Assembly: GCA_949126835.1 (NCBI GenBank)
Contig: OX421496.1
Location: 24,327,844 to 24,391,843 of the forward strand
Length of the DNA stretch: 64,000 nt
Origin: Anisus vortex
Taxonomy: Eukaryota > Mollusca > Gastropoda > Planorbidae
Direction of reading: 5' to 3'
Shown in pieces: positions 27,601 to 35,313 of this stretch. Below the pieces are notes generated by a model that saw only the letters and a list, made by a program, of their open reading frames with translations, made no database searches and had not been told where the DNA came from. Each line of letters begins with the position of its first letter. Positions within the stretch are counted from its first letter, which is position 1. The position numbers and the translations under genes are program-made.

Positions 27601-30462
27601 CTCACTTATTCAAATGCTCCCCCTGAATCCACCATAGTTTCAAACAACCTAAATATTCCATCATTTAATTCTCACTTATTCAAATGCTCCCCCTGAATCC
27701 ACCATAGTTTCAAACAACCTAAATATTCCATCATTTAATTCTCACTTATTCAAATGCTCCCCCTGAATCCACCATAGTTTCAAACAACCTAAATATTCCA
27801 TCATTTAATTCTCACTTATTCAAATGCTCCCCCTGAATCCACCATAGTTTCAAACAACCTAAATATTCCATCATTTAATTCTCACTTATTCAAATGCTCC
27901 CCCTGAATCCACCATAGTTTCAAACAACCTAAATATTCCATCATTTAATTCTCACTTATTCAAATGCTCCCCCTGAATCCACCAGAGTTTCAAACAACCT
28001 AAATATTCCATCATTTAATTCTCACTTATTCAAATGCTCCCCCTGAATCCACCAGAGTTTCAAACAACCTAAATATTCCATCATTTAATTCTCACTTATT
28101 CAAATGCTCCCCCTGAATCCACCAGAGTTTCAAACAACCTAAATATTCCATCATTTAATTCTCACTTATTCAAATGCTCCCCCTGAATCCACCATAGTTT
28201 CAAACAACCTAAATATTCCATCATTTAATTCTCACTTATTCAAATGCTCCCCCTGAATCCACCAGAGTTTCAAACAACCTAAATATTCCATCATTTAATT
28301 CTCACTTATTCAAATGCTCCCCCTGAATCCACCATAGTTTCAAACAACCTAAATATTCCATCATTTAATTCTCACTTATTCAAATGCTCCCCCTGAATCC
28401 ACCAGAGTTTCAAACAACCTAAATATTCCATCATTTAATTCTCACTTATTCAAATGCTCCCCCTGAATCCACCATAGTTTCAAACAACCTAAATATTCCA
28501 TCATTTAATTCTCACTTATTCAAATGCTCCCCCTGAATCCACCATAGTTTCAAGGAAAAACATTTTTGCAAGTTATAGGGTGCTAAAATTATCAATGCCA
28601 TTCATATTTTATTGCCATCATCATATATAGTACTGTGTTATTTCATTCATCAATAGTAGTAATATTTTATTGCCATCATCATATATAGTACTGTGTTATT
28701 TCATTCATCAATAGTAGTAATATTTTATTGCCATCATCATATATAGTACTGTGTTATTTCATTCATCAATAGTAGTAATATTTTATTGCCATCATCATAT
28801 ATAGTACTGTGTTATTTCATTCATCAATAGTAGTAATATTTTATTGCCATCATCATATATAGTACTGTGTTATTTCATTCATCAATAGTAGTAATATTTT
28901 ATTGCCATCATCATATATAGTACTGTGTTATTTCATTCATCAATAGTAGTAATATTTTATTGCCATCATCATATATAGTACTGTGTTATTTCATTCATCA
29001 ATAGTAGTAATATTTTATTGCCATCATCATATATAGTACTGTGTTATTTCATTCATCAATAGTAGTAATATTTTATTGCCATCATCATATATAGTACTGT
29101 GTTATTTCATTCATCAATAGTAGTAATATTTTATTGCCATCATCATATATAGTACTGTGTTATTTCATTCATCAATAGTAGTAATATTTTATTGCCATCA
29201 TCATATTATTATATAGTACTGTGTTATTTCATTCATCAATAGTAGTAATATTTTATTGCCATCATCATATTATTATATAGTACTGTGTTATTTCATTCAT
29301 CAATAGTAGTAATATTTTATTGCCATCATCATATTATTATATAGTACTGTGTTATTTCATTCATCAATAGTAGTAATATTTTATTGCCATCATCATATTA
29401 TTATATAGTACTGTGTTATTTCATTCATCAATAGTAGTAATATTTTATTGCCATCATCATATTATTATATAGTACTGTGTTATTTCATTCATCAATAGTA
29501 GTAATATTTTATTGCCATCATCATATTATTATATAGTACTGTGTTATTTCATTCATCAATAGTAGTAATATTTTATTGCCATCATCATATATAGTACTGT
29601 GTTATTTCATTCATCAATAGTAGTAATATTTTATTGCCATCATCATATATAGTACTGTGTTATTTCATTCATCAATAGTAGTAATATTTTATTGCCATCA
29701 TCATATATAGTACTGTGTTATTTCATTCATCAATAGTAGTAATATTTTATTGCCATCATCATATTATTATATAGTACTGTGTTATTTCATTCATCAATAG
29801 TAGTAATATTTTATTGCCATCATCATATTATTATATAGTACTGTGTTATTTCATTCATCAATAGTAGTAATATTTTATTGCCATCATCATATTATTATAT
29901 AGTACTGTGTTATTTCATTCATCAATAGTAGTAATATTTTATTGCCATCATCATATTATTATATAGTACTGTGTTATTTCATTCATCAATAGTAGTAATA
30001 TTTTATTGCCATCATCATATTATTATATAGTACTGTGTTATTTCATTCATCAATAGTAGTAATATTTTATTGCCATCATCATATTATTATATAGTACTGT
30101 GTTATTTCATTCATCAATAGTAGTAATATTTTATTGCCATCATCATATTATTATATAGTACTGTGTTATTTCATTCATCAATAGTAGTAATATTTTATTG
30201 CCATCATCATATTATTATATAGTACTGTGTTTTTTCATTCATCAATAGTAGTAATATTTTATTTTAATCATCCCTGTTTTTTGTAAATGGTCTATTAAAA
30301 TTATAAGATCAAATTTTTTATTCAGTTTTTTTTTTTTTAACCATCAATGAAATTCTTGTAATGTTCTTCTTCCATACATAATCCACAGATGAAGAATTCA
30401 TTCAAAGTATTGAAACAAGTCTTCAGAAACTGAAATTAAATTTTAAACCCGTTTCCTCATAA
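501..30462 (+). CDS. Gene 1: unrecognised armadillo/HEAT-like helical protein, 11 exons, 5' partial
   Basis: Exons 501-664, 4215-4316, 7929-8030, 8614-8757, 8884-9090, 9545-9689, 9809-9986, 11147-11726, 12453-12661, 12781-12929 and 30389-30462 all have AG before and GT after, and their phases (0,0,0,0,0,1,2,0,2,1) join into one open frame of 683 residues ending in TAA. The first exon starts inside a codon, so the N-terminus lies to the left. Residues about 55-346 are leucine- and alanine-rich helices resembling an armadillo/HEAT solenoid; 347-540 are mostly low-complexity Ser/Pro/Asp; 541-683 are helical again. An RVSF motif at residues 403-406 fits a protein phosphatase 1 docking site, and the preceding Arg makes RRVS, a PKA-type site. 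No signal peptide or membrane segment is seen, so a cytosolic scaffold is a guess. I cannot name the family. Confidence 0.85.
948..3690 (+). mobile_element. RTE-type LINE, 5'-truncated
   Basis: The copy lies in the intron between exons a and b, same strand as gene 1. The 5' end is cut inside the endonuclease (coding resemblance begins just before 960). After the reading frame comes a very short tail with GGATGGATGGA near 3665, typical of RTE-like LINEs that end in short tandem repeats rather than poly(A). I found no convincing target-site duplication. The single in-frame stop and long open frame indicate a young copy. Confidence 0.85.
960..3656 (+). pseudogene. LINE endonuclease-reverse transcriptase ORF with one internal stop
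   Basis: The endonuclease C-terminal half has GDFNAKIG (residues 45-52) and SDH at 140-142. The reverse transcriptase begins near residue 387 (APGEDLITAELIKYGG), with NYRGISLLN, GFRPNRST, motif A YIDY at 517-520 and motif C YADD at 634-637. Motif A normally reads AFD downstream of the first Asp; here it is AYV, so the conserved second Asp is lost. A TAA at 3186-3188 interrupts the frame, which continues unchanged to TAG at 3654-3656 with the usual RTE C-terminus (LRWAGHLERM, GRPRQRW). The N-terminal part of the endonuclease is missing, so the copy cannot be autonomous. Confidence 0.88.
3853..4037 (+). repeat. 47-bp tandem repeat, 4 copies
   Basis: Units start at 3853, 3900, 3947 and 3994, each beginning CTTGTTTTCTCACATAAT and ending TTATTCACTA. 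The last two are nearly identical while the first two carry substitutions. Confidence 0.9.
4215..4316 (+). CDS. Gene 1 exon b
   Basis: The 34 codons are in phase 0 at both ends. A T-rich tract and AG precede the exon; the donor is GTATTT, which is weak. The peptide is charged and helical (ALKEWCLSHLPKNEAELLDI). The 39-bp minisatellite starts only about 40 bp past the donor. Confidence 0.85.
4356..5109 (+). repeat. 39-bp minisatellite, about 19 units
   Basis: The consensus joins CCAACAACCTGACAGTGTAA to CATTGTTTGTAACATTATT. Some units have extra copies of a 12-bp sub-repeat (GTAACATTGTTT), especially at the left end. Variants ATTATTCC, ATTAGCCC and ATTAGTCC alternate in the left half while the right half is homogeneous. 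Because 39 is divisible by 3, open frames of 250-260 residues run through it on both strands; these are artefacts. Confidence 0.95.
5191..6295 (-). pseudogene. Decayed LINE reverse transcriptase
   Basis: Read from the right: SPGIHNIPAEL, then an open stretch of 156 codons (5644-6114) with the fingers/palm motifs CQNYMTISLISHPSKVMLK, AGFRPSRSTIEQIF and FIDLKKALECVW, then GVR followed by a stop where GVRQG is expected. Motif A has its first Asp, but the AFD is now ALE. The C-terminal part further left is full of stops. The copy is much older than the LINE at 948-3690. Confidence 0.8.
6300..6673 (+). pseudogene. LINE endonuclease fragment (inverted 5' segment)
   Basis: The plus frame reads IIQVYAPPTSDHSEEEVE, KKDILIIIGKWNAKVG (normally GDWNAKVG, so the Asp is lost) and, after a stop, RLLEFAQSHCLTIANALHPH and QIDYILC-like codons. 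It stops exactly at the target-site duplication. A short CA repeat at about 6602-6616 interrupts it. Confidence 0.75.
6748..7888. mobile_element. Non-autonomous hAT-like element
   Basis: The ends TAAGGATGTTAAA (left) and TAGGGATGTTAAA (right, inverted) are flanked by the 8-bp direct repeat TTTGCATC at 6740-6747 and 7889-7896, the hAT hallmark. Both subterminal regions are rich in AACCGGTTT-type palindromic motifs (6760-6825 and 7800-7875), probable transposase-binding sites. No transposase frame is seen. It sits just upstream of exon c of gene 1. Confidence 0.85.
7331..7724. mobile_element. Nested MITE, Tc1/mariner-like
   Basis: It lies inside the hAT-like element. Perfect inverted ends CTCCCTTTATTT at 7331 and 7713-7724 are bordered by TA on both sides, as in Tc1/mariner insertions. 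The interior contains a GACA microsatellite at about 7685-7700. The length of 394 bp is too short for a transposase. Confidence 0.75.
7929..8030 (+). CDS. Gene 1 exon c
   Basis: The 34 codons are in phase 0 at both ends, with acceptor TTCAG and donor GTAGGC. The exon encodes one helical pair (AAGYLIHHINLHTDVVM) and starts 32 bp after the target-site duplication of the hAT-like element at 6748-7888. Confidence 0.87.
8031..8613 (+). other. Intron of gene 1, no further feature
   Basis: AT-rich sequence; a short phrase TATTTATTGATGAGTT is repeated near 8227 and 8267. Nothing else is supported. Confidence 0.6.
8614..8757 (+). CDS. Gene 1 exon d
   Basis: The 48 codons are in phase 0 at both ends, with acceptor TTTTAG and donor GTGAGT. 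The peptide is helical and charged, ending in a leucine-rich helix (TAFLVEILEQFL) that continues directly into exon e. Confidence 0.9.
8884..9090 (+). CDS. Gene 1 exon e (solenoid core)
   Basis: The 69 codons are in phase 0 at both ends, with acceptor CTACAG and donor GTAAGA. The pattern LLCLQLLRALSHI, then AAVLGSMAVY, then SLDILAKLATYI looks like consecutive armadillo/HEAT helices. The open frame running on to 9453 is intron made open by the 26-bp repeat. Confidence 0.9.
9124..9425 (+). repeat. 26-bp minisatellite, about 11.6 units
   Basis: The unit is ATGTTTCTACTTTATTTGGG plus TATATT, nearly identical throughout (one T for C variant near 9210). The array lacks stops in the three plus frames, producing spurious hydrophobic peptides fused to exon e. 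Confidence 0.95.
9545..9689 (+). CDS. Gene 1 exon f (solenoid)
   Basis: The exon is 145 nt, entering in phase 0 and leaving in phase 1; donor GTAGGC. It encodes SAVDLASMAMTLHC and GIRTLANLASSLHNLANMA, again helical repeats spaced like armadillo units. Confidence 0.88.
9809..9986 (+). CDS. Gene 1 exon g
   Basis: The exon is 178 nt, entering in phase 1 (shared Gly codon) and leaving in phase 2; acceptor CTCAG, donor GTAAGA. It contains the helix AYVNLVIDVLDYLYTN and ends EYAKMEQL before a split Lys codon. Confidence 0.88.
10354..10643 (+). repeat. 31-bp minisatellite, about 9 units
   Basis: The unit is GCATTAGCTAGATTTGTATC plus AATACTTGTTT, repeated without indels; one unit has AATATT. It lies in the intron between exons g and h. 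Confidence 0.95.
10644..11146 (+). other. Intron of gene 1, right of the 31-bp array
   Basis: AT-rich; no coding potential or repeat recognised before the acceptor of exon h. Confidence 0.5.
11147..11726 (+). CDS. Gene 1 exon h (disordered insert with RVSF motif)
   Basis: This is the longest exon at 580 nt, entering in phase 2 and leaving in phase 0 (donor GTGAGT). After a short helix (HHLKLWELAPD) it turns Ser/Pro/Asp-rich. Residues 385-410 hold two basophilic sites, KRSRSF and RRVSFVEE; the second contains the PP1-type RVSF. The end (LSDLTAADIVFLKRLISVQ) becomes helical again. The upstream ATG at 11133 is intronic. Confidence 0.88.
11727..12452 (+). other. Intron of gene 1, nothing recognised
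   Basis: AT-rich sequence between exons h and i. I see no repeat, element or exon in it. Confidence 0.6.
12453..12661 (+). CDS. Gene 1 exon i
   Basis: The exon is 209 nt, entering in phase 0 directly on ATG and leaving in phase 2; acceptor AATAG, donor GTAAGG. Its first codon being ATG makes it look like a short independent gene, but the phase fits exons h and j. Confidence 0.86.
12781..12929 (+). CDS. Gene 1 exon j
   Basis: The exon is 149 nt, entering in phase 2 and leaving in phase 1 (donor GTGAGT). It encodes KKSLEVLIHNLNSKQFDEK and ILAVTCEVIQSIL, helical. It is the last coding exon before the 17.5-kb intron with the two large tandem arrays. Confidence 0.86.
12930..14130 (+). other. Left part of the last intron of gene 1
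   Basis: This is unique AT-rich sequence between the donor of exon j and the 70-bp array. No coding or mobile feature is recognised. Confidence 0.6.
14131..28550 (+). repeat. 70-bp satellite-like array, exactly 206 units
   Basis: Every unit runs from CAAACAACCTAAATATTCCA to CCTGAATCCACCATAGTTT. The span 14131-28550 is 14,420 bp, which is 206 times 70, so the whole array has no net indel. The first unit is the most diverged (five differences), as is usual at array edges. Interior variants are single substitutions: ACCAGAG for ACCATAG (commonest), TCATTTCATT, CTCACTTTTT, CTCAATTATT, CCTGAAACC and CAAACATCC. Variants recur at fixed offsets (1330, 1750, 3570, 4060 bp). The unit has stops in all frames, so it is not coding. 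The array ends abruptly after three bases of a further unit. Confidence 0.98.
28605..30263 (+). repeat. 58/64-bp tandem array, about 27 units
   Basis: The unit begins TATTTTATTGCCATCATCAT and ends ATCAATAGTAGTAA. Units are 58 bp in the left part, then a run of 64-bp units with six extra bases (TATTAT in the CATCATAT stretch), then three 58-bp units, then 64-bp units to the end. It is unrelated in sequence to the 70-bp array that ends 54 bp to its left. Confidence 0.95.
30389..30462 (+). CDS. Gene 1 terminal exon k
   Basis: The acceptor is TCCACAG. Entering in phase 1, the exon encodes EEFIQSIETSLQKLKLNF and a short tail, then TAA at 30460-30462. Its phase and helical character match exon j although 17.5 kb separates them. 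It lies 126 bp after the 58/64-bp array, so splicing must bridge all the repeats. Confidence 0.78.
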
Positions 30463-30960
30463 GTCATCTTTGAGAAAATGTCAAATAACTTTACATGGTA
30501 AACAAAAGATGACCTGTGCACACCCAAGAACATTATGTATGTATCTATTCTCACACTGTGGGCTCTTGTAGATAGCTTCAGGACTTGAACAGAATTGCTG
30601 TTAATGAAAACAGGCTTCTTTTCAAGACTTTTTGTTGATTGTTGGCTGAAGGAGACAATGAAGCAAACAATTTATTTTCTTAATAACATGAAATGTATTG
30701 TTTAAATATTTGGGTAATTGTGCCCCATAAGAGAAATCAAATGGAACAGACTGATATATACAAATTGTTGGTAATGTCCAATGAAAACTTTAAAGTGTTT
30801 GTTGAATCATACAACGCTGTCTTAGTATTTTGAATATAACTTGTGCAATAATATTAAATAGTTGGTATCATGTACATAAAAATTCACATAATAATTTTAT
30901 TATATCGTTAACAAATTCTATACCATAAATAAAATCATCCTTTTTCTATTACATATTTAA
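30463..30960 (+). other. Gene 1 probable 3' UTR
   Basis: This AT-rich non-coding sequence follows the stop codon. The first good AATAAA is at 30928-30933, and further ones occur near 31079 and 31196, so the UTR may be longer. Confidence 0.5.
30928..30933 (+). terminator. Candidate poly(A) signal of gene 1
   Basis: AATAAA lies 466 bp after the stop codon in T/A-rich sequence. Other candidates follow within 300 bp, so the cleavage site is not fixed by the sequence. Confidence 0.4.
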
Positions 30961-31261
30961 TTTATTGCCAATTAGAATTATTGCTAATAGATGAGGAATT
31001 ACAAATATTTTTTAAACATCTACTATCAATATCTTACACTTTCAGCAAAGCTAAATTATTTATTTCACCAAAAATTATGAATAAAAAAATTTTTGGTTTA
31101 TTGTCAAAAATACTCTTTAACAAATTTTTTTTTGGACGTGACAGTTTTTATGTTATTTGTTTATGTTTTGATACATTTACTCACATATGAATCTAGAGAA
31201 TAAATCGATTCACAGAGGGATGTAAGTGATTGTAATGATTGAATTGTACATTCTCATTGGC

Positions 31262-31402
31262 TAGCCGTGGTCATGGGTAGCCATATACATTGTCCAGAAT
31301 GGTCAAGGGTGTCCACATACATTGTCCAGAATTGTCATAGTTGACTAAGTTGTCCACATACATTGTCCAGAATGGTCATGGGTGTCCACATACTTTGTCC
31401 AA
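31262..31402 (+). repeat. Short degenerate tandem repeat
   Basis: About four imperfect copies of a unit with CATACATTGTCCAGAATGGTCA, spaced 34-50 bp apart, just after the probable gene 1 3' end. Confidence 0.6.
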
Positions 31403-31845
31403 AATATAAAGAATATTTTTACAGAGATCGTAATAAAGTGAAGAAATAAAAGAAGGGGGGGGGGCAACAACCTCACCTATGGCTAGTATATGAATGCTTA
31501 TTGGTATTACAGCTCCTGCACTTAGAAGTGATCAGTTCAAAAAAGTGTACAGATAATCATTTACTGTACTCACACAATATACTTACAATATATGGGCTTG
31601 TGTTGCTATTCTAGCTGTATGTTATTTGTGAGAAAAAAAAGGTTTTGAAGCACGGAAATAGTAATATTCACAATAAATTTTTTAATACACTATTAAAGAT
31701 TTAACTTATTTTTTTTAATTAAGTTTATTTTTTTTACTCCACTGATTCTGACCCACACCCCCCCTCCTTCCCATCAAAGAAATATTACATTTACTTGTTG
31801 TCACAATGTGTTGAAATAAACAAAATTCCTTTTTTTTTCCTGTAC

Positions 31846-31933
31846 AATTTTTTGAAGTGTTTACTGTAAAATTTTGAAGTGTTTACTGTCAAATTTTGAA
31901 GTGTTTACTGTACAATTTTGAAGTGTTTACTGT
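31846..31933 (+). repeat. 22-bp tandem repeat, about 4 copies
   Basis: The unit TTTTGAAGTGTTTACTGT plus four variable A-rich bases is repeated four times. Confidence 0.8.
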
Positions 31934-34900
31934 TTGATTGTTGGACTGTAAATATAATGATTAGGCCTACAAAATAAAAATGATCTGAAAAGTTGTGACT
32001 GCCATAAAATGTTCATGGCAATTTTTTTTTAAATTTATTATTGATTGTTCTGCCTATTCACACAATTTGTTTCTCTTCAATGACCTGTATCAGTACTTGA
32101 CTTATTGTATGAAATGTAGAATTTATAATGTGTAGCATCTAGCTTGGAAACAGTTCATTAGAACCTAATAACCTCATCTGGTCGTTTAATACACTTTCAT
32201 CTTCAAGTTATTGAACTTTTTTTTCAATGTCTTTAATAATCCTGCTTAGCAACTACTGCTTCTATTTATTTAGTGATACTAACATGTCATAATGAAGTGT
32301 GCATTTGTTTTTCAAATTTGTCTTGTTTTTAGATGTCAACAGTCCAGAAAAGTCATAGCATATACTATAGTTATAGCTGCTTGAGTCAACAGTTCTGTAA
32401 TTGTATTATATTACTTTTTTTAAACATTTTTGTTTCATTAAGTTATTGATAGTTAGAATTACTGCTATCAAGACAGTTAAATAACGATTGATATTGATAT
32501 ATATATATATATATATATATATATTACTCATTAATAATTGAGTTGTCTGTTAGTAATTTTATAGACTCATATATACAAAATGTTACTATTTTATTTATGT
32601 TTTCTTAGTGCAGTAAATCTTATAATAAAATGCTAAACCCAAAAATGTTTTCCCAATGCATCGTGTTCTTGTGATAAAAATATAATCAAGCTCCCTAGTG
32701 GTAAAATTATTTTTTTGATTAGGTGCTTTCTTACAATAAATTCTCATATTATGCACAGTCCAAAAACTTATGTTTTTAAAGCATTATTTCCTTGTGATAA
32801 AAATCTCAATGTGCAAGAACAGCAAAAAAAAATGTTTATAAAGGTGTTGCTTTGACTTCAAATGGTAAAATAATTGATGTGCAGAGCTCGAGACAAATTA
32901 ATTTTTTTGCCACAACTCATTACTTAATTATTTCAAAATGTTTTCAAAAGAATTTCTTCAATATTGTTACCGGTACTAGAAAAATTGTATTACTTAAACT
33001 ACTTAATACTTAATTAAAAATGATGATTGTGTTACTACTATTGTAATAATTAATAATTTCCTATACCAAAATACATTTACTTTCCACTTATTTTTTGTAC
33101 ATTCTATTAAGGTTTGATATTTTTAAAAGTATATTTTATACTATATTTGATATTGTTTATTAAGCAGTATTTTATGTTTTATTGATCTACGCATATGTCA
33201 TAATTTATTGTCACAAAATGCAAATATTTGTTATTTATGTTGTTTTATTTTTTATTACATAATGAATTCTTTTTAAGCTAGTAAAGTAGCTTACCATAAG
33301 CTTTTGCTAATTTTAACACTGAGATTAAACAGATACAAGTTCAATACTCACAACTATCAAGTGTAACACCAATAGCTAATTTGCTAAGCCTAGAAACACT
33401 TGAGGTAAGAAGGGCAAAGAGCAAAGTAGAAATGATACATAAAGCCTTCAGCTCTAACTTAGAAATACAAGATAGTAATATATCACAATACTTGGAAAGA
33501 CACAAGGATAAAATACTTTAAAAAAATTTCATATTCTAGCATTTTTTGGGGAAGAACAAAGAATATTTTATATATATGCATTGTAGTTATTTAGAATAGG
33601 CACTGCTTTTATAACCATAGTGCATTTACACAAGAATTAACTTAAACACGACTGGTCACATATGTATCTTTAATTCCATTGAGGAAGTCAGAAAATGTCA
33701 ATTATAATTGTCTGGTAGTAGAATCACCTTTTTGGAAAGTAAGCAATTCTCAAGAAATGACTATGTTGCACATGATTCATATGATGAAAGCAAAGTTTTT
33801 CTTAGATTTTTAAGTTAAAGATGTAGAAAACTCTATAAAGATTTCTATGAAATTATGTTCTAGCTGTTGATTTTATTTTATATTGAAAGCAGTTACAGCT
33901 AGATGCAACTTTATAGAGTTAATGAATGGGGCAAAAAATGTTAGAGTTATGTTTTAATGTTATGTTGAATTTAGATATTCTTTAGTAAAACTAGATATTG
34001 CTAATTTGAGTAGCAAAGAGACTTTCCTGTTTAAATCTAGCTATTGTGACAAAAGAAAACATTTCTTTAGTGACAGTAAATTTTCACACGACTTTGTCCA
34101 TTAGTTAGAGCAAAAAATCACGAACTTTTCCAAACATTGGTCAGTTTTGCTCAGCTTTCCCAAATTTATAATATAATATTTATGAAACCTGTTAACTATT
34201 TATGAATGTGATGTCTTGAGCATTCCTATAATTCTTCAATTTATACATTGTGTAAAATATTAACAATTAGATTTTTACATTCCTACAATGTATATGTAAT
34301 TGTCCATAGTGATATAGTACTAATTATACATTATGTCCCTAATGTAGCATTTATTATGAGAAACTTTTATTTTTAACTGTCAAAGTTGTACATTGTATAT
34401 ATTTAAATGGTAGCAGTAGAAAGTATGCAAAGTTCAAGTGTAGAAGTAGAATGAGTTCTTAGTGGCACAAAGTACCAGTAATTAAAATAGTTATTGTGTT
34501 TAATTGTATTATTTGCTTGAAAATGAAATAAATACTGAATAAAATTACAAAATGTTTTGAGATCAAATTTGTATTTCAATATAAGTAGAGGTGTATAGTA
34601 CAGTAAAGCCACTGACTGGTAAATATTCTCAAACTTTGTCTTTTGATTTCAGTTTAGAACACCAGCATATGGAATGAAGACATTTGTTCTTCTATAAATG
34701 GGAGTGGGTTGCCCATAATTTCTCCATTACTTATACAATTTTTAAACAATACATATAAACAACACTAGCTGAACATGTTTTTATGTTGTTGTATTTTTAT
34801 TGTTTATGAATGTATGAACACAAATGTATAAGAATGTCCAAATATTTCAGTCATTCAGTCAATGTATGAGAATGCAAATAACTAAAACAAATGTCAGACA

Positions 34901-35002
34901 ATGTAAAATTAAAGCCTATTCAATATTACAAGACTGGGAACATTACCATTCATACAATAACTCAAGTCCTTAAAAAAAATGCCTTCATAAATATTTAAAC
35001 AA

Positions 35003-35313
35003 AGCCCTATAGCTAATGTAACAAGAAATACTACCCAGTACCAGTATTACAGTATAGCCCTATAGCTAATGTAACAAAAAATACTACCCAGTACCAGTAT
35101 TACAGTATAGCCCTATAGCTAATGTAACAAAAAATACTACCCAGTACCAGTATTACAGTATAGCCCTATAGCTAATGTAACAAAAAATACTACCCAGTAC
35201 CAGTATTACAGTATAGCCCTATAGCTAATGTAACAAGAAATACTACCCAGTACCAGTATTACAGTATAGCCCTATAGCTAATGTAACAAAAAATACTACC
35301 CAGTACCAGTATA
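35003..35313 (+). repeat. 53-bp minisatellite, 6 units
   Basis: Units start at 35003, 35056, 35109, 35162, 35215 and 35268 with AGCCCTATAGCTAATGTAAC; they differ only in AAGAAATAC versus AAAAAATAC. The last is cut short. Confidence 0.93.

Noticed and set aside
14131..30263. Regular direct repeats suggestive of a CRISPR array
   Set aside because: Units are contiguous without unique spacers and the DNA is clearly eukaryotic; these are tandem arrays.
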